64,000 nt of DNA from Lactobacillus acidophilus (lineage in GTDB: Bacteria > Bacillota > Bacilli > Lactobacillales > Lactobacillaceae), in NCBI RefSeq assembly GCF_034298135.1, contig NZ_CP139575.1, positions 372,001 through 436,000 on the forward strand, written 5' to 3'. Positions 45,581-53,738 of the stretch are shown in pieces. Position 1 is the stretch's first letter, and every line of letters begins with the position of its first letter. The notes under the pieces were generated by a model. The model worked only from the letters and a program-made list of their open reading frames with translations. It ran no database searches and had not been told where the DNA came from. A program made the translations under genes and the position numbers.

Positions 45581-46369
45581 ATGTTTAAAAATAATAGAAA
45601 ATTTATTAATGCAATGATTATTACGGCAGCGTTAGCAACGCCTATTTCACTTAGTCAATATTGTCACCCAACTTATGTTAGAGCAGTAGAAAATTCTGAT
45701 CAAAATACCGATACTAATCGAACAGTCAGTGTGCAAAAGCTCTATGCGAATGTTTACGATCAGTCAACGGGACGCTTTTTAGGTAGATATTTACTTGATA
45801 TAGAAAATGGCTATACAGATAGTCCACAGAGAATGTTTAGTTATAGTCAATTGCCCCAGATTGCTGGTTATGATTATACTTCGAATGCACCGGTGGTCTC
45901 CGTTGATTGGAACAATCCGAGTGGAATAACTGAAATGAAAGTTTATGCAATGAAAAAATCTGTTGCTTCATATCAAAATGATCATAGTAGTTCTTCAGTT
46001 CATAATTCTGCACATTATTCTTCTCAAGAAGAGCTGAGACGTAATCACGCAACGTCAAATGCTAATCAAAGCCAGAAATCTTCAAATACATCTAGTTCAT
46101 CTGAAGATTCCTCGAATTCAATCAAAGAATCGTCCTCAGCCTCATCTTCATCGGTTGAACCAAAGTCAAATTTCACTAAAAATGAAGCTAAACCAAAGAA
46201 AACAACTAAAGCCAAAGTAGATAAAACTAAGGTAAAACAAAAAAGTAATAATTTGCCAGTAATACTAATAAGTGGCATTGTTTTGGTTATTGCTATTGTT
46301 GCAATTATCTGGGAAGTAATTAAAATAAGGAAACCACGTAAGGTACATAAGCATCAAAAAAATAACTAG
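45581..46369 (+). CDS. Ser-rich surface protein with MucBP-like domain and C-terminal membrane helix
   Basis: A 262-residue protein: signal peptide (residues 1-35), a short MucBP-like region (VYDQSTGRFLGRYLLD, LPQIAGYDYTS), a Ser-rich linker (about 140-195), a Lys-rich stretch and a C-terminal hydrophobic helix (LPVILISGIVLVIAIVAII) with a basic tail. The position is that of a sortase signal, but the sequence is NNLPVIL with no LPxTG, so it is probably membrane-anchored. Function unknown, likely adhesion. Confidence 0.68.
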   Translation: MFKNNRKFINAMIITAALATPISLSQYCHPTYVRAVENSDQNTDTNRTVSVQKLYANVYDQSTGRFLGRYLLDIENGYTDSPQRMFSYSQLPQIAGYDYTSNAPVVSVDWNNPSGITEMKVYAMKKSVASYQNDHSSSSVHNSAHYSSQEELRRNHATSNANQSQKSSNTSSSSEDSSNSIKESSSASSSSVEPKSNFTKNEAKPKKTTKAKVDKTKVKQKSNNLPVILISGIVLVIAIVAIIWEVIKIRKPRKVHKHQKNN

Positions 46370-46551
46370 CAAATGATTAATTAATAAATAATATAAATTT
46401 TCGATTTAGAAAATTCTATTACCAATCATCTAAAACTATAGTATATTCGTTAATCACATATATGTATTTATAAGGAATTTAAAAAGAATACTAAAAAAAT
46501 AGCAATTAAGATACAATTAAAAGAAAGCGATTTAATAGAAAGTGAATTCTT

Positions 46552-47178
46552 ATGACGTACGATTTCAAAAAAGAACAAAAACAATTTTATAAACCAGGCA
46601 AAAAGCCGGAACTGATTGATGTCCCAAAAATGACGTATATTGTAGTACGTGGCAAGGGTAACCCAAATGTTGACGATAGTGAGTATAAAAGGACGATTCA
46701 ACTTTTGTACGGTATTGCTTATACCATTAAGATGAGCAAAAAGGGAACACATAAGATCAAAGATTATTTTGACTTTGTGGTGCCGCCACTTGAAGGTCTT
46801 TGGTGGCAAGATGGCAATAATGGAGTTGACTATACGCATAAGGAAAAGTTCGAGTTTATTTCTATGATTCGGGTGCCGGATTTCGTTACTCAAGATGTAC
46901 TTGACTGGGCGATCAAAGAAGCTAGTGAAAAGAAAGATAGCGATTTTTCTAAGGTTAAATTAATTACTTTGGAAGAAGGTAAGTGCGTTCAAGTGATGCA
47001 TGTGGGGGCTTATGATGATGAGCCAGCTACGATTGAGAAAATGAAAGAATTTGCGAAGCAAAATGGTGTGGTGCCAGATTATTCTGAAAAGCGCAGTCAT
47101 CACGAGATTTACTTGTCTGATCCGCGCAGAACAAAGATAGAAAATTTGAAGACAGTTATTCGTATTCCTGTTAAGTAA
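46552..47178 (+). CDS. GyrI-like small-molecule-binding domain protein
   Basis: A 208-residue protein of the COG4832/GyrI-like class: N-terminal KPELIDVPKMTYIVVRGKGNPN, then a repeated SHS2-type module with PPLEGLWWQ and CVQVMHVGAYDDEPATIEKM. It ends with SHHEIYLSDPRRTKIENLKTVIR, as in the family. These proteins bind or hydrolyse small hydrophobic compounds. No DNA-binding domain. It is followed by the ASCH gene 19 bases downstream. Confidence 0.8.
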   Translation: MTYDFKKEQKQFYKPGKKPELIDVPKMTYIVVRGKGNPNVDDSEYKRTIQLLYGIAYTIKMSKKGTHKIKDYFDFVVPPLEGLWWQDGNNGVDYTHKEKFEFISMIRVPDFVTQDVLDWAIKEASEKKDSDFSKVKLITLEEGKCVQVMHVGAYDDEPATIEKMKEFAKQNGVVPDYSEKRSHHEIYLSDPRRTKIENLKTVIRIPVK

Positions 47179-47197
47179 TGAATTAACGGAGGCAACA

Positions 47198-47569
47198 ATG
47201 AAGGCATTATCGGTGCGTGGCGATTACATTATGGACATGATTGCAGGTAAAAAGAAAATTGAATATAGAACGTGGAAGACGAATTACCGCGGGCCGCTTC
47301 TGATGTGTTCAACTGCCAAGAAAGTGGCAGGTGCTGCAGCCGGTTATGCAATTTGTGTCGTGAATTTAATGGATATCCAATATTCTTCATGGGAAGATCT
47401 TTACTATTGGCATATTGAACTTGCCGATGTGATTAAGCCAATTCATGTGAAAGGCCAGCTAAAGCTCTTCAATGTCGACGATGATCTTATCAAGCCAATT
47501 AGCATGAAAGAATTTGAATCAGAAGTGCAACCGTTAATTTATACGCCAAAGAGAAAAAGAAAAAATTAG
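47198..47569 (+). CDS. ASCH-domain protein
   Basis: A 123-residue protein. The ASCH signature is GKKKIEYRTWKTNYRGPLL near residue 18, with the RNA/nucleotide-binding beta-barrel continuing to about residue 110. Roles of ASCH proteins include RNA binding or deamination of modified nucleosides; which applies here is unknown. GGAGG lies upstream of the ATG. Confidence 0.78.
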   Translation: MKALSVRGDYIMDMIAGKKKIEYRTWKTNYRGPLLMCSTAKKVAGAAAGYAICVVNLMDIQYSSWEDLYYWHIELADVIKPIHVKGQLKLFNVDDDLIKPISMKEFESEVQPLIYTPKRKRKN

Positions 47570-47572
47570 ATT

Positions 47573-47622
47573 AAAAATGCTGATGTATCAAAGCTTACTA
47601 AGCAGAGATTATCAGCATTTTT
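47573..47622 (+). terminator. Terminator after the ASCH gene
   Basis: AAAAATGCTGAT (47573-47584) and ATCAGCATTTTT (47611-47622) form a perfect 12-bp stem over a 26-base loop. Confidence 0.75.
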
Positions 47623-47634
47623 GTTTATCTTAGG

Positions 47635-47832
47635 ATGTTGCCAACCAAATTTGATATTGAAGTTAATAAAGATAATGAAATAGTTTTAAAAAAACAAAAA
47701 AGCCTGAAAGCTTAAAGGAACTTTTTGACGGTTTTGATTATAAAAAAATATTGGTCTGACTGGGAAAAAGAACATCCAAATCAATCTAAAGAAATTGATT
47801 CTGATGAACTAGTAGGAAGAGAATTATTTTAG
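47635..47832 (+). pseudogene. MazE-like antitoxin remnant
   Basis: Three frames must be joined to read TKFDIEVNKDNEIVLKKQ, then PESLKELFDGFDYK and YWSDWEKEHPNQSKEID...VGRELF. This is the C-terminal part of MazE-type antitoxins that precede mazF in lactobacilli. The breaks lie in A-runs near 47693-47701 and 47741-47749. The AbrB-like DNA-binding N-terminus is missing. It ends 37 bases before mazF. Confidence 0.72.
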
Positions 47833-47869
47833 CTTAGTTGTGAAATCTTCTTTGAAATGAGGTGATGAT

Positions 47870-48211
47870 TTGGCAAGAAGATTTTATCAAGGGGATTTAA
47901 TCAAGATGGACTTCAACCCTACGAGAGGTCATGAACAGAGAGGTTTTAGACCAGCTTTGGTAGTCTCAAATGATGACTTTAATGAGTTATGTGGTGGATT
48001 AATTAAAGTTGTAGCAATTACTAGCGAAATTAAAGAATTTCCATTAAATATGAAATTGCCTGATGGTCTACCTGTTCATGGACAAGTATTATTGTCGCAA
48101 GAACGAACTATAGATTCTTCATCAGTGGCTCGTGAATACAGCAAAGTCGGTAGCGTTCCGAAAGCTTTTTTGGAAGAAGCTCTTGAAAAAATCGCATTAA
48201 CATATAAATAA
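47870..48211 (+). CDS. mazF: MazF-family endoribonuclease toxin
   Basis: A 113-residue PemK/MazF protein starting at TTG with GAGGTG 6 bases upstream. Hallmarks: YQGDLIKMDFNPTRGHEQRGFRPALVVS with the catalytic Arg, then VVAITSEIKEFP (Thr/Ser of the active site) and HGQVLLSQERTID. It looks complete. The adjacent antitoxin is broken, so neutralisation must come from elsewhere or the toxin is weak. Confidence 0.87.
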   Translation: MARRFYQGDLIKMDFNPTRGHEQRGFRPALVVSNDDFNELCGGLIKVVAITSEIKEFPLNMKLPDGLPVHGQVLLSQERTIDSSSVAREYSKVGSVPKAFLEEALEKIALTYK

Positions 48212-48240
48212 AAAGACTGCTCTTATTTGAGTAGTCTTTT
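48211..48240 (+). terminator. Terminator after mazF
   Basis: AAAAGACTGCTC (48211-48222) pairs with GAGTAGTCTTTT (48229-48240), with one mismatch. Confidence 0.8.
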
Positions 48241-48242
48241 AT

Positions 48243-48291
48243 AAAGCCTATTACTGGTCTGCTTTAAATACAGTATATAGGCTTTTATTTT
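48243..48291 (+). terminator. Second hairpin after mazF
   Basis: AAAGCCTA (48243-48250) and TAGGCTTT (48278-48285), followed by TATTTTTT. It backs up the first terminator. Confidence 0.6.
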
Positions 48292-48435
48292 TTGGTAAAG
48301 TTTGAAGAAAAGTAACCAATATCATATAAATATTTTCACTATGCATTCCCCGTATACCCATATCAAAAATTAGTAATTTTTCAAATTAACCGTAACACCT
48401 ATAATTTCAATAGAAACGTTAAATGAATAGGTGGT

Positions 48436-49083
48436 ATGAAAAAGGTGAGGATTTTTATTGCAGGTGCAACTGGACGTGTAGGCACACTTTTAACTAAAGA
48501 CTTACTAGACGATAGACATGAAATTATCGCTGGAGCTCGTCATCCTGAGAGAATAGAAAAGAATGATCACGTCACTTCAGTTAAGTTTGATCTTCACGAA
48601 AGCGTCGCAGAAATGGCTGAAGCTATTAAAGGTGCCGATGTAATTTGCTTTACTGCAGGTTCGGGTGCAAAAGATTTACTCCAAGTTGACGCTTTTGGTG
48701 CAGTTAAGTTGATGCAAGCTGCTGAAAAGGATGGTATCAAGCGATTCATGATGCTTAGTGCATTGTTTTTACTTGAACCAACTAAGTGGAGAGCTGTTAA
48801 AGGCCTCGATGGATTAACTGATTACAATATTGCTAAGTTTTTTGCTGATAATTATTTAATTCATGATACTGATTTGAATTACACGATTTTGCAACTAACG
48901 GTGATGACCGACAAGCCTGGCACTGGCAAGATTACTATTGATGAAGGTAAGTTTGGTTATAATCCCGCTGAAGATGTTGCCAAAACTTTGGCTGATATTT
49001 TGAAATACGAAAACACGAGCCATAAGATCATCAAGATGCGTGAAGGTGATACGCCAATTGATGATGCTTTAAGTCAGGCTTAA
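48436..49083 (+). CDS. NAD(P)-binding SDR/NmrA-like protein
   Basis: A 215-residue atypical short-chain dehydrogenase. The Rossmann glycine motif IAGATGRVGTLL is at residues 8-19 and KGADVICFTAGSGAK near residue 65, as in YwnB/YhfK-type proteins. The catalytic Tyr-Lys pair of classical SDRs is not visible. Substrate unknown. AGGTGG precedes the ATG. Confidence 0.82.
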   Translation: MKKVRIFIAGATGRVGTLLTKDLLDDRHEIIAGARHPERIEKNDHVTSVKFDLHESVAEMAEAIKGADVICFTAGSGAKDLLQVDAFGAVKLMQAAEKDGIKRFMMLSALFLLEPTKWRAVKGLDGLTDYNIAKFFADNYLIHDTDLNYTILQLTVMTDKPGTGKITIDEGKFGYNPAEDVAKTLADILKYENTSHKIIKMREGDTPIDDALSQA

Positions 49084-49109
49084 ATAATATTCGTTGATTA
49101 ATTAACAAA

Positions 49110-49132
49110 ATTAAGTACAATATTAAGTACAA
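49110..49132 (+). promoter_or_regulatory. Tandem operator repeats before the Phd/RelE pair
   Basis: ATTAAGTACAA occurs twice (49110-49120 and 49122-49132), 12 bases apart, 21 bases upstream of the antitoxin start. Same-face tandem sites of this kind suit an autoregulating antitoxin. Confidence 0.6.
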
Positions 49133-49153
49133 GAATATAGGGAGGTAATTAAT

Positions 49154-49432
49154 ATGACCTTAGCATTAACACAAAGTGATTTTAGAGCTCACATAAAAAA
49201 ATATTTAGATCAAGTAAATGACGATGATGAAGTAGTATATGTTGCTAGATCTAATAGCCGCTCAGTTGCTGTCCTTTCTCAGGAAAAATTATATTGGATG
49301 GAAAAAGCGTTGCAAGCTAAGGAGGATTCTTTAGATTATGCTATTGCTCGTGATCAATTAATTCAACGTCATGTATTACCAGATGATCCTGTTGTAAAAT
49401 CGAATGATGATTATTGGGAGCAGTTTAAATAA
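49154..49432 (+). CDS. Phd/YefM-type antitoxin
   Basis: A 92-residue protein. The N-terminal Phd fold is recognisable (LTQSDFRAHIKKYLDQVNDDDEVVYVARSN, then SVAVLSQEKLYWMEK), and the C-terminal half is the toxin-binding tail. GGGAGG lies upstream of the ATG. Its stop overlaps the toxin start by one base (TAATG). Confidence 0.84.
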   Translation: MTLALTQSDFRAHIKKYLDQVNDDDEVVYVARSNSRSVAVLSQEKLYWMEKALQAKEDSLDYAIARDQLIQRHVLPDDPVVKSNDDYWEQFK

Positions 49433-49779
49433 TGGCAAGATTACAATTTAGGCCACGTGCTACTTTCAACGCTGATTTAAAACGCTTAGGACGTCTTGAT
49501 CCAACTATTATTGATGATGTACGAGCAGCGATTGATGAATTATTAGAAAATGGCGTATTACCTGATGAGTATGACGATCATCCACTTAAGCGACGGCTAG
49601 CTGGATATCGAGAATTTCATGTTCGTGATACCCCTCACGGAAAGCACCCAAACGATATTAATGATGTATTAGTGATTTGGTACGTAGAACGTAATGAATT
49701 AATTGCAGTTGGTGTGCGAGTCGGCTCACATGATCGATTGTTTCCAAATCAAAATAGTTTAAAGAAATATCATAAATAG
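49432..49779 (+). CDS. RelE/YafQ-type mRNA interferase toxin
   Basis: A 115-residue protein of the RelE/ParE superfamily: RATFNADLKRLGRLDP, LKRRLAGYREFHVRDTPHGKHP, DVLVIWYVERNELIAVGVRVGSHDRLF. The conserved C-terminal SHDRLF (S-H-x-x-L-F) is characteristic of YafQ-like toxins, which cleave mRNA on the ribosome. Coupled to its antitoxin. Confidence 0.86.
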   Translation: MARLQFRPRATFNADLKRLGRLDPTIIDDVRAAIDELLENGVLPDEYDDHPLKRRLAGYREFHVRDTPHGKHPNDINDVLVIWYVERNELIAVGVRVGSHDRLFPNQNSLKKYHK

Positions 49780-49816
49780 AAGATCCTCAGTTAATTAGTA
49801 ACCGAGGGTCTTTTAT
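49780..49816 (+). terminator. Terminator after the toxin-antitoxin pair
   Basis: AAGATCCTC (49780-49788) pairs with GAGGGTCTT (49804-49812) with a wobble, then T residues. Confidence 0.7.
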
Positions 49817-50045
49817 TTATAGTTTTGTATGTTGATAATATCTTTAACCGATAATAAAAGAAAATTAAATCACAATAAGATCAATAAATTTTTTTATCCA
49901 AATAACTTAATATATAGGGAATAATTAGCATAATAAGTAGTAATAAATGCATATTTTACTGATTTTATTCAAGCGTTAAAACTGTATCAATTTATGAAAG
50001 AGGTTACAATAGAACTGTTAAGTAATAAACAGGAGGTTTGGAATT

Positions 50046-51410
50046 TTGGATAAGAGAAAAGTAATTATTGTTGGTGCTTCACATGGTGGTCATGAATCAG
50101 CAATTGAGTTATTAGACAAGTACGATGACGTTGACGTAACTATTTACGAAGCCGGTGACTTCATTTCATTCATGTCATGCGGGATGCAATTATTCCTTGA
50201 AAATAAAGTTACTGCAGAAGATGATGTAAGAAACTTTGCACCTGAAGATATTGAGAAAAAAGGCGGTCATGTTTATGCCAATCATGAAGTGACTGCTGTT
50301 CATCCCGACAAGAAGACAGTTACTGTAAAAGACTTAACTAATGATTCTGAAGAAGAAGTTAGTTATGATAAATTAATTTTATCTTCTGGTGTAACGCCAA
50401 AAGTTTTGCCTGTTCCAGGTAGTGATTTAAAGAATATCTACTTAATGCGTGGACGTGACTGGGCTTCTAAGTTAAAAGCGGCAACCACTGATCCAGCAAT
50501 TAAGAACGTAGCTATCATTGGTGCAGGTTACATTGGTACTGAAGCTAGCGAAGTATTTGCCAAAGCAGGCAAGCATGTAACCTTGATGGATATGATTGAT
50601 CGTCCTTTAGGAACTTACCTTAATCCTGAATTATTGGATATCTTAGAACCAACATTTAAGGATCATATGGATCTTAAAATGGGCGTTAAGATTGAGGGAT
50701 TTAATGGCACTGATAAAGTTGAAAGTGTCAAGACAGACAACGGTGATGTATCTGCTGACTTAGTTGTGGTTTCTGCTGGTGTAAGTCCTAACACTGATTG
50801 GTTAAAGGGCACTGTTGATCTTGATCAAAGAGGCTGGATTAAGACTGATCCATACTTGAGAACTAATGTTAAAGATGTTTATGCAATTGGAGATGCTATT
50901 TTGCCATATTCAATTCCTGCAGGTAAACCAATGCCAATTGCATTAGCAACAACTGCTCGTCGTGAAGCACAATATTTAGTCGATCACTTATTTGAAGCTA
51001 AACCTGATCAAGTATTCAAAGGTGTAATTGGTGCTTCTGCATTAAGCGTATTTGATTATCATTTTGCTACAGCAGGTTTGAATCAATTCTCAGCTGAAAA
51101 GAATGATATTCCATATGGAACTAGTTTTTATGAAGATTCAATGCGTCCAGCTTATATTCCAGAAAAGGATAATCCTAAGGTTTATGTAAGTTTAACTTTC
51201 AATCCATATAACCATCAAATTTTGGGTGGTGCTGTTCTTTCTAAATATGACGTTACTGCTCAAGGCAATGTTTTGGCTTTGGCAATCAGTCATAAAATGA
51301 CTCTTGAAGATTTGGCTGAGCAAGATTTCTTCTTCCAACCCGGATTTGACCGCCAATGGAGCTTACTCAACTTAGCCGCACAACATGCCTTAGGTTTAGC
51401 TAGATTTTAA
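50046..51410 (+). CDS. nox: NADH oxidase (FAD-dependent, H2O-forming type)
   Basis: A 454-residue member of the NADH oxidase/peroxidase family. N-terminal FAD motif IIVGASHGGHESA, redox Cys45 in SFMSCGMQLFL, second NAD motif VAIIGAGYIGTEASE, and DVYAIGDAI. The single cysteine becomes a sulfenate and points to four-electron reduction of oxygen to water, giving oxygen protection and NAD regeneration. It starts at TTG 50046 with AGGAGG upstream. Peroxidase activity instead cannot be excluded. Confidence 0.88.
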   Translation: MDKRKVIIVGASHGGHESAIELLDKYDDVDVTIYEAGDFISFMSCGMQLFLENKVTAEDDVRNFAPEDIEKKGGHVYANHEVTAVHPDKKTVTVKDLTNDSEEEVSYDKLILSSGVTPKVLPVPGSDLKNIYLMRGRDWASKLKAATTDPAIKNVAIIGAGYIGTEASEVFAKAGKHVTLMDMIDRPLGTYLNPELLDILEPTFKDHMDLKMGVKIEGFNGTDKVESVKTDNGDVSADLVVVSAGVSPNTDWLKGTVDLDQRGWIKTDPYLRTNVKDVYAIGDAILPYSIPAGKPMPIALATTARREAQYLVDHLFEAKPDQVFKGVIGASALSVFDYHFATAGLNQFSAEKNDIPYGTSFYEDSMRPAYIPEKDNPKVYVSLTFNPYNHQILGGAVLSKYDVTAQGNVLALAISHKMTLEDLAEQDFFFQPGFDRQWSLLNLAAQHALGLARF

Positions 51411-51426
51411 AAAATAAAATTTCTTG

Positions 51427-51455
51427 TTGACAAACTTCATTAGTAAGATTAGCAT
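51427..51455 (+). promoter_or_regulatory. Promoter of the oppA leader
   Basis: TTGACA (51427-51432), a 17-base spacer and TAGCAT (51450-51455). A transcript would have about 215 bases of leader before oppA. Confidence 0.6.
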
Positions 51456-51490
51456 AATATTAAATTTATTTAAGAAAGGAGCTACATATC

Positions 51491-51601
51491 ATGTTAGAAT
51501 CACAAAGCGTATTAACAGTAGAATTACGACGCCGCCACCAAAATGATGGTCTATTTTGTGATTCTAAATTATGGTGTGCGGCGATTTTTGTTAAATAATT
51601 A
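51491..51601 (+). CDS. 36-residue leader peptide in the oppA 5' region
   Basis: ATG 51491 follows a strong AAAGGAG with 9-base spacing. The peptide begins MLESQSVLTVELRRRHQ and is 36 residues long. Three consecutive arginine codons CGA-CGC-CGC and a His (51527-51538) are unusual for this AT-rich genome and lie within the 5' arm of a GC-rich hairpin. A terminator and then oppA follow. I interpret it as a ribosome-monitoring leader of an attenuator. Confidence 0.5.
51493..51582 (+). promoter_or_regulatory. Interlocked hairpins (possible pseudoknot or attenuator) in the oppA leader
   Basis: TTAGAATCACAAA (51493-51505) is perfectly inverse to TTTGTGATTCTAA (51554-51566). CGCCGCCACC (51530-51539) pairs with GGTG and GCGGCG (51572-51582, one bulge), followed by ATTTTTG. 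The arms alternate (1-2-1'-2'), so the stems either form a pseudoknot or exclude each other during transcription. Confidence 0.55.
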
Positions 51602-51622
51602 ATTGAACGATTATTAAGCAAG

Positions 51623-51658
51623 GACTCACATCCCTAATTGGGATGTGGGTCTTTTTTT
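51623..51658 (+). terminator. Terminator between leader peptide and oppA
   Basis: GACTCACATCCC (51623-51634) pairs with GGGATGTGGGTC (51640-51651), one wobble, then seven T residues. It lies only 21 bases before the oppA start, so oppA transcription from the leader promoter requires read-through. Confidence 0.85.
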
Positions 51659-51679
51659 ATTGAAAAGAGAGTAAAAGCT

Positions 51680-53425
51680 ATGAAGTCAATGAAGTTAGTA
51701 AGTTCAGCAAGTTTAATTATTGGTGCAGCCTTAAGTTTAGCTGCTTGTGGTCAAAATACTAAATCTGATACTAAGAGTGCAGAAAAATTCCCAGAACAAA
51801 CGCCCCAAAAGACGGCTAAAAATGGTGGTACTTTAAATTATGCTATTGAAACAGATACTCCATTCAAAGGAATTTTTGACAGTCAATTGTCTGTTGATCA
51901 AGTTGATTCTGATGTAATGCAATTTGGTAATGAAGCATTATTTGATACTGACAATAGCTACAAGATTACTAATAAAGGCCCGGCAACTTTTAAGCTTAAT
52001 TTAAAGAAAAAAACAGCTACGATTACAATCAAAAAGGGTGTTAAATGGTCAGATGGCAAGCAGGTTGTTGCTAAATATCTTGAATATCCATATGAAATGA
52101 CTGCTAACAAAGCAACTAATAGTTTGAGATATTCAGATTCACTAGCAAATATTGTAGGGATGAAAGAATACCACGCTGGCAAGGCTAAGACGATTTCTGG
52201 AATTACTTACCCTGATGGAGAAAACGGTAGAACTATTGTCATCCACTTCTTATCAATGAAGCCGGGGATGCTCCAATCAGGTAATGATTACTTCATTGAA
52301 ACTGCAGCACCTTACCACTACTTAAAAGATGTTCCTTTTAGCAAATTAGTTTCTTCTGATCAAATTAGAAAAGATCCGCTTTTCTTTGGGCCATACAAGG
52401 TAAGTAAAGTAGTAAGAGGGCAATCAGTAACCTGGGTGCCAAACAAGTACTCTTGGAGAGGTACACCAAAGCTAAGTAAAATGGTGGCGCAAGTTGTCTC
52501 AACGAATTCTGCTTCACAAGCAATTAAGAGCCATAAGTTTGATATTGCCGATGTGGTAAATTCACAGTGGCAAGCGGTTAAAGACGCTAAAAATGTTAAC
52601 TTCGTAGCTAGAATTCCACTAGCTTATAGTTATTTAGGCTTTAAAGTTGGTAAGTGGGAAAATGGCAAGAATGTAATGGACAAGAATTCCAAGATGAACA
52701 ATAAGTCTTTACGGCAAGCAATGGCTTATGCCATGAATATCAACCAAGTTGAAAAGAGGTACACTCAAGGTTTAACTTTCAGAGTGCCAACTTTAATTCC
52801 AGCTCAATTTGGGGATTATTTTGATAAAAATACCAAAGGTTTCCCATATAATTTGAAAAAAGCCAATGAATTGCTTGATAAAGCTGGCTACAAGAAGAAG
52901 GGAAAATGGAGAGTCCAACCAAATGGTAAGCCTCTCCACATTCACTTCTTGGCAATGAGTGGTAGTGCAGTTCAAGAGCCAATCGTTCAGAACTACATTC
53001 AACAATGGAGAAAGATTGGTTTACATGTTAATTTAGCTGGTGGCAGATTAATAGAATTCAATTCCTTCTATGATAAGTTGGATCACGATGATAAGGGAAT
53101 TGATATGTTTATGGCTGCATGGTCACTTTCAACTAAACCTTCACCAAGAGGAATGTATAGTGAAACTAATCCGATGAACGATTCAAGATTTGCTACTAAA
53201 GAAAATAATAAGTTGCTTGACAAGATTGACTCTACTAAGGCGTTCAACCATAAATACAGAGTCGCTGCTTTCCATAAATGGCAACAATATATGAATGATG
53301 AAGCTTATATTGTGCCGCTTACTAATTCATATGCAATTCAAGCTGTAAATAATAAATTAGTTAACTATTCACTCAAGCCAGCAGTTGCTAACAGTGTTTG
53401 GTATAAGGTGGGTTATGCCAAATAG
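51680..53425 (+). CDS. oppA: Oligopeptide-binding lipoprotein (family 5 solute-binding protein)
   Basis: A 581-residue SBP family 5 protein with lipoprotein signal (lipobox LAAC), NGGTLNYAIETDTPFKG at the mature N-terminus and the family segments KKGVKWSDGKQV, RKDPLFFGPYKV and LRQAMAYAMN. It captures peptides for an Opp importer encoded elsewhere; no permease or ATPase gene is here. I chose ATG 51680 with AAGAGAG upstream; the open frame upstream runs through the terminator. Confidence 0.88.
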   Translation: MKSMKLVSSASLIIGAALSLAACGQNTKSDTKSAEKFPEQTPQKTAKNGGTLNYAIETDTPFKGIFDSQLSVDQVDSDVMQFGNEALFDTDNSYKITNKGPATFKLNLKKKTATITIKKGVKWSDGKQVVAKYLEYPYEMTANKATNSLRYSDSLANIVGMKEYHAGKAKTISGITYPDGENGRTIVIHFLSMKPGMLQSGNDYFIETAAPYHYLKDVPFSKLVSSDQIRKDPLFFGPYKVSKVVRGQSVTWVPNKYSWRGTPKLSKMVAQVVSTNSASQAIKSHKFDIADVVNSQWQAVKDAKNVNFVARIPLAYSYLGFKVGKWENGKNVMDKNSKMNNKSLRQAMAYAMNINQVEKRYTQGLTFRVPTLIPAQFGDYFDKNTKGFPYNLKKANELLDKAGYKKKGKWRVQPNGKPLHIHFLAMSGSAVQEPIVQNYIQQWRKIGLHVNLAGGRLIEFNSFYDKLDHDDKGIDMFMAAWSLSTKPSPRGMYSETNPMNDSRFATKENNKLLDKIDSTKAFNHKYRVAAFHKWQQYMNDEAYIVPLTNSYAIQAVNNKLVNYSLKPAVANSVWYKVGYAK

Positions 53426-53439
53426 AGTTTTGATAAATA

Positions 53440-53467
53440 AAAAACACTCACTTAAGTGAGTGTTTTT
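53440..53467. terminator. Terminator after oppA
   Basis: AAAAACACTCACTT and AAGTGAGTGTTTTT form a perfect 14-bp stem without loop bases between; the tip would open. It also faces the minus-strand small membrane gene. Confidence 0.88.
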
Positions 53468-53475
53468 AAGTCTTT

Positions 53476-53709
53476 TTAGCCAACTAACAGCATCTTCCAA
53501 AGTTGACTACTGGTGTACCAATTGTGTGGCTGGATTGCTGCAAGGCTAGCAATAATGATAAAAATTCCAATTGTTGAGATCGAGATTGAAAAAGTAAAAT
53601 TAATTATATTAGAAGGGTAGCCACTTTTGCGGCATCTCTTAAAGATGTGCAGTGCTAAGCCAATGCAAATTAACCCTACAAAGATTCCAATTTCATAAAA
53701 AATACTCAT
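53476..53709 (-). CDS. Small membrane protein, two helices
   Basis: A 77-residue protein with hydrophobic helices at about residues 6-22 and 37-60 and a Cys/basic loop (HIFKRCRKSG). AGGGAG is upstream of the ATG. It is 29 bases downstream of the SufT-like gene on the same strand and may be the last gene of the serine dehydratase operon. No family recognised. Confidence 0.6.
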   Translation of the reverse strand: MSIFYEIGIFVGLICIGLALHIFKRCRKSGYPSNIINFTFSISISTIGIFIIIASLAAIQPHNWYTSSQLWKMLLVG

Positions 53710-53738
53710 ATAACTCCCTTTAATTAGTTTCTTCTTTC

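Noticed and set aside
51493..51658. oppA leader as a T-box
   Set aside because: No T-box core sequence or specifier-loop pattern was found; the small ORF and interlocked stems point to another mechanism.
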